Assembly: GCA_947177515.1 (NCBI GenBank)
Contig: CAMWUU010000238.1
Location: 1 to 5,869, forward strand
Reading direction: 5' to 3'
Origin: an uncultured Lachnospiraceae bacterium
GTDB lineage: Bacteria; Bacillota; Clostridia; Lachnospirales; Lachnospiraceae
Length of the DNA: 5,869 nt
Shown: one piece after another, positions 5,577-5,869 of the stretch
Layout: the number at the start of each line of letters is the position of its first letter
Position numbering within the stretch: the stretch's first letter is position 1
Made by a program: the position numbers and the translations under genes
The notes under the pieces: model-generated
What the model saw: only the letters and a program-made list of their open reading frames with translations
Told to the model about the DNA's origin: nothing
The model's database searches: none

Positions 5577-5869
5577 ATGGTAACAATTGAGGAATTACTG
5601 GGTACGGCAAAAGAGCGGGGCGCATCCGACCTGCATGTAACAGTTGGTATCCCGCCGAAAATCCGTGTGAACGGGGAATTGGAGGATATGGATTACCCGT
5701 GCATGCTGCCTCCGGATGTGGAGGCCATGATAAAGCCCACAATGTCGGCTCAGGTACAGCAGGCATTCCGGGAAAGAGGCGAGATGGATTATGCATATTC
5801 GATACCGGGACTCGGGCGTTACAGTGTATATGTGTTTAGGCATAATGGAAAAATCGCGTTTGTTATGCG
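5577..5869 (+). CDS. pilT: Type IV pilus retraction ATPase PilT, N-terminal part (runs off the window)
   Basis: PilT is a hexameric cytoplasmic secretion-type ATPase that depolymerises type IV pili and powers twitching motility, surface sensing and DNA uptake. ATG 5577 is preceded by GGGAGG (5565-5570) at a 6-nt spacing. The 97 complete codons visible cover most of the N-terminal PAS-like domain. Diagnostic pieces are ASDLH at 16-20, VGIPPKIRVNGEL at 23-35 and the ERGEMDYAYSIPGLGRYSVYVFR segment (residues about 66-88, seen in PilT as E-x-G-E-x-D-F/Y-x-Y-S-I-P-G-x-G-R-F/Y-R-V). The Walker A, Asp box, Walker B and AIRNLIRE-type motifs would lie beyond the window, so activity cannot be judged. 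A PilB-type extension ATPase is unlikely because the ASDLH motif comes right at the start with no long N-terminal domain. No other pilus gene is visible. Confidence 0.9.
   Translation, partial: MVTIEELLGTAKERGASDLHVTVGIPPKIRVNGELEDMDYPCMLPPDVEAMIKPTMSAQVQQAFRERGEMDYAYSIPGLGRYSVYVFRHNGKIAFVM

Noticed and set aside
5310..5843. Minus-strand ORFs over the pilT start and its promoter region
   Set aside because: They are antisense to pilT or cross its promoter, are rich in Pro/His/Cys in an unstructured way and lack ribosome sites.
1..5869. CRISPR array, tRNA or rRNA genes, complete insertion sequence
   Set aside because: No regularly spaced repeats, tRNA cloverleaf, rRNA segments or transposase frames with terminal repeats were seen on either strand by eye.

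Overview
The window looks like chromosome of an anaerobic Gram-positive bacterium of the Clostridia, most likely a Lachnospiraceae-type gut organism. The reasons are consensus GGAGG ribosome sites, sigma-A-like promoters, AT-rich intergenic DNA around a moderately GC-balanced large gene, an oxygen-sensitive-type activase/dehydratase protein, an Rpn-family relic, a TnpW-like transposon protein and a Gram-positive-style PilT. This assignment is inference from gene content, not from a database match.

Left part (1 to about 870): AT-rich accessory DNA holding debris of mobile or defence genes on the + strand. First comes a broken Rpn-family (recombination-promoting nuclease / PD-(D/E)XK) gene. A 13-codon piece that may be its N-terminus is followed, out of frame, by the C-terminal part (33-464); the nuclease core is missing. 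A clear intrinsic terminator (503-543) follows. Next is a 53-codon TnpW-like ORF (561-722) without its usual serine recombinase partner, and then a 19-bp perfect hairpin (815-860) that can terminate transcription from both sides.

Centre (940-5166, minus strand): one very large gene for a 1408-residue protein. It joins two BadF/BadG/BcrA/BcrD-type (HgdC-like) activase ATPase domains, a four-cysteine linker, a DUF2229 domain and a C-terminal HgdB/double-cubane-like domain. The cysteine layout suggests a self-contained ATP-driven low-potential electron machine: a [4Fe-4S] cluster shared between the two activase domains, and two three-cysteine sets in the C-terminal half that would suit a double-cubane cluster. 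The gene has its own promoter (-35 TTGAAG, 17 bp, -10 TATAAT), an inverted repeat at the predicted transcription start, tandem 11-bp repeats just upstream of the -35, and its own terminator, so it is probably transcribed alone.

Right part (5167-5869): a 410-bp divergent intergenic region with promoters facing both ways, then the start of pilT (5577 to the window end, + strand), the retraction ATPase of type IV pili. A short possible leader ORF lies between the pilT promoter and pilT. Nothing in the sequence ties pilT functionally to the activase gene beyond sharing the intergenic region.
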